The notes below the pieces were generated by a model, which saw only the letters and a list, made by a program, of their open reading frames with translations, did no database searches and had not been told where the DNA came from. This document shows positions 63,335-64,000 of a stretch of DNA of 64,000 nucleotides, piece after piece (the stretch's first letter is position 1; each line of letters opens with the position of its first letter). The position numbers and the translations under genes are program-made. Source of the DNA: Seonamhaeicola aphaedonensis (GTDB taxonomy: Bacteria; Bacteroidota; Bacteroidia; Flavobacteriales; Flavobacteriaceae); assembly GCF_003386195.1 (NCBI RefSeq), contig NZ_QRDX01000004.1, positions 248,001-312,000 of the forward strand. The letters run 5' to 3'.

Positions 63335-64000
63335 ATGAACGTACTCTGCATAGGTTATTTTGATAAGTTTTCGAGATTTTTTATTGGTATAAAAAAAGAA
63401 CTTAAAGAAAAGCGTCCAAATGCAAGGTTCTATATTATAAGTCTTTTTTTTAGTGGTTATTTTTATTCTTGTTTAAGAAAACACAAGTCATCTATTATCA
63501 CGTTCAAAGCTTGGCTTAATGTATTACTTCATAAAAAAAAATTCCTTACCGCTATAAGTAAGAATAGCTATAAGAATATTACTTTAGATACTTTAATTAA
63601 TTATCATACAAATCTTAACAAAAACATTTCAAGAACTTCTTTATTATTACAATGTGTTTCTTACATAGACATTTTATATAAAAAATTTGAAACGTTTAAA
63701 CCAGATATCATTCTGCTTATAGGAGACTCCAGATTAGTTTTTGAAGTTACAAAAAAACTAGCGTTATTGTTTCATGTTAAGGTATATTATATTGAACAAG
63801 GGCCTTACAACACTACTTTTTTTGATTCAAAAGGCGTTAATGCCAATCATTCAATTTCTGATTATATTATAAATACATCTACTGCATTTGAGCAAGATAA
63901 TGATGAATTAATAAAGACGTTAATTAAAAAGCCTAAACCAAGACCATATAGAAGATCTTTTTTATACCGAGGATTTGATTGGCTTATAAGTTTCTTTTTT
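63335..64000 (+). CDS. Capsule polysaccharide export-like protein (KpsS/LipB type), N-terminal part
   Basis: An open frame from ATG 63335 to the window end (222 residues, cut). MNVLCIGYFDKFSRFF opens it. A second motif, KPDIILLIGDSRLVFEV, and EQGPYNTTFFDSKGVNANHS resemble the Capsule_synth (KpsS/KpsC) family, in which proteins add Kdo-like linker sugars to capsule lipid carriers. Only the N-terminal part is seen, so this is a tentative assignment. A surface polysaccharide cluster may follow. It begins 20 bases after ftsE. Confidence 0.6.
   Translation, partial: MNVLCIGYFDKFSRFFIGIKKELKEKRPNARFYIISLFFSGYFYSCLRKHKSSIITFKAWLNVLLHKKKFLTAISKNSYKNITLDTLINYHTNLNKNISRTSLLLQCVSYIDILYKKFETFKPDIILLIGDSRLVFEVTKKLALLFHVKVYYIEQGPYNTTFFDSKGVNANHSISDYIINTSTAFEQDNDELIKTLIKKPKPRPYRRSFLYRGFDWLISFFF

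Noticed and set aside
1-64000. CRISPR arrays, tRNA genes, insertion sequences, prophage, toxin-antitoxin pairs
   Set aside because: Nothing with the needed repeats, cloverleaf sequence, transposase or integrase motifs was seen.

Overview
The window looks like a stretch of a low-GC Bacteroidota chromosome, most probably family Flavobacteriaceae. Support comes from the bacillithiol gene bshC, the small ribosomal proteins bTHX and DUF4295 (the latter in a rpmB-rpmG-DUF4295 operon), several TonB-receptor-type outer-membrane barrels, carboxypeptidase-regulatory-like domains, a TPR histidine kinase, and promoters of the Bacteroidota type (TTG, about 19-21 bp, TAnnTTTG). No tRNA, rRNA, CRISPR array, insertion sequence or phage gene was seen. 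Most of the window is core genome. The accessory or odd material is in small islands.

Layout. 1-10.9 kb: argS (cut by the window edge), a TPR sensor kinase, a CtlX-like amidinohydrolase, small DUF3820 and DUF922 genes, a LysM/periplasmic-binding fusion, guaA and bshC. 11-24 kb: a surface protein, an M23 peptidase, rimO, a serine hydrolase, ftsY, the ribosomal protein operon, an exonuclease-FAH-Hpt-cinA operon, a 2-oxoacid dehydrogenase E2, an overlapping phosphoribosyltransferase/HAD pair and recR. 24-36 kb: a sodium-solute symporter, a large TonB receptor, a hairpin-rich non-coding gap, a FabH-like synthase, htpG, an FKBP lipoprotein, an iron alcohol dehydrogenase, bTHX, yaaA and a second, highly structured non-coding locus. 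36-49.6 kb: acnB, two tandem acyltransferase-3 genes with a polytopic membrane gene, a copper-flavoured pair (PHM-like protein plus SCO) and the moxR/parvulin operon. 49.8-64 kb: DUF2721, CIA30, a LolC/E-type permease, a DUF1343 muramidase-like protein, GDPD, sterol desaturase, YkgJ, a methyltransferase, a plug-less barrel beside a 1009-residue TPR protein, ftsE and the start of a capsule-export-like gene.

The points most worth a second look are these. (1) A non-coding locus at about 35.74-36.24 kb has its own promoter, several long hairpins and a terminator, and is a candidate structured RNA. (2) The SCO gene is complete only if ribosomes or RNA polymerase slip at an A AAA AAG heptamer, the same heptamer as E. 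coli dnaX; its copper-ligand histidine lies after the slip. (3) The sterol desaturase reading frame is broken at a G7 tract. (4) The DUF1343 gene carries two dispersed intergenic repeats translated in frame inside its coding sequence. Short dispersed repeats of the same kinds are scattered through many of the intergenic gaps.
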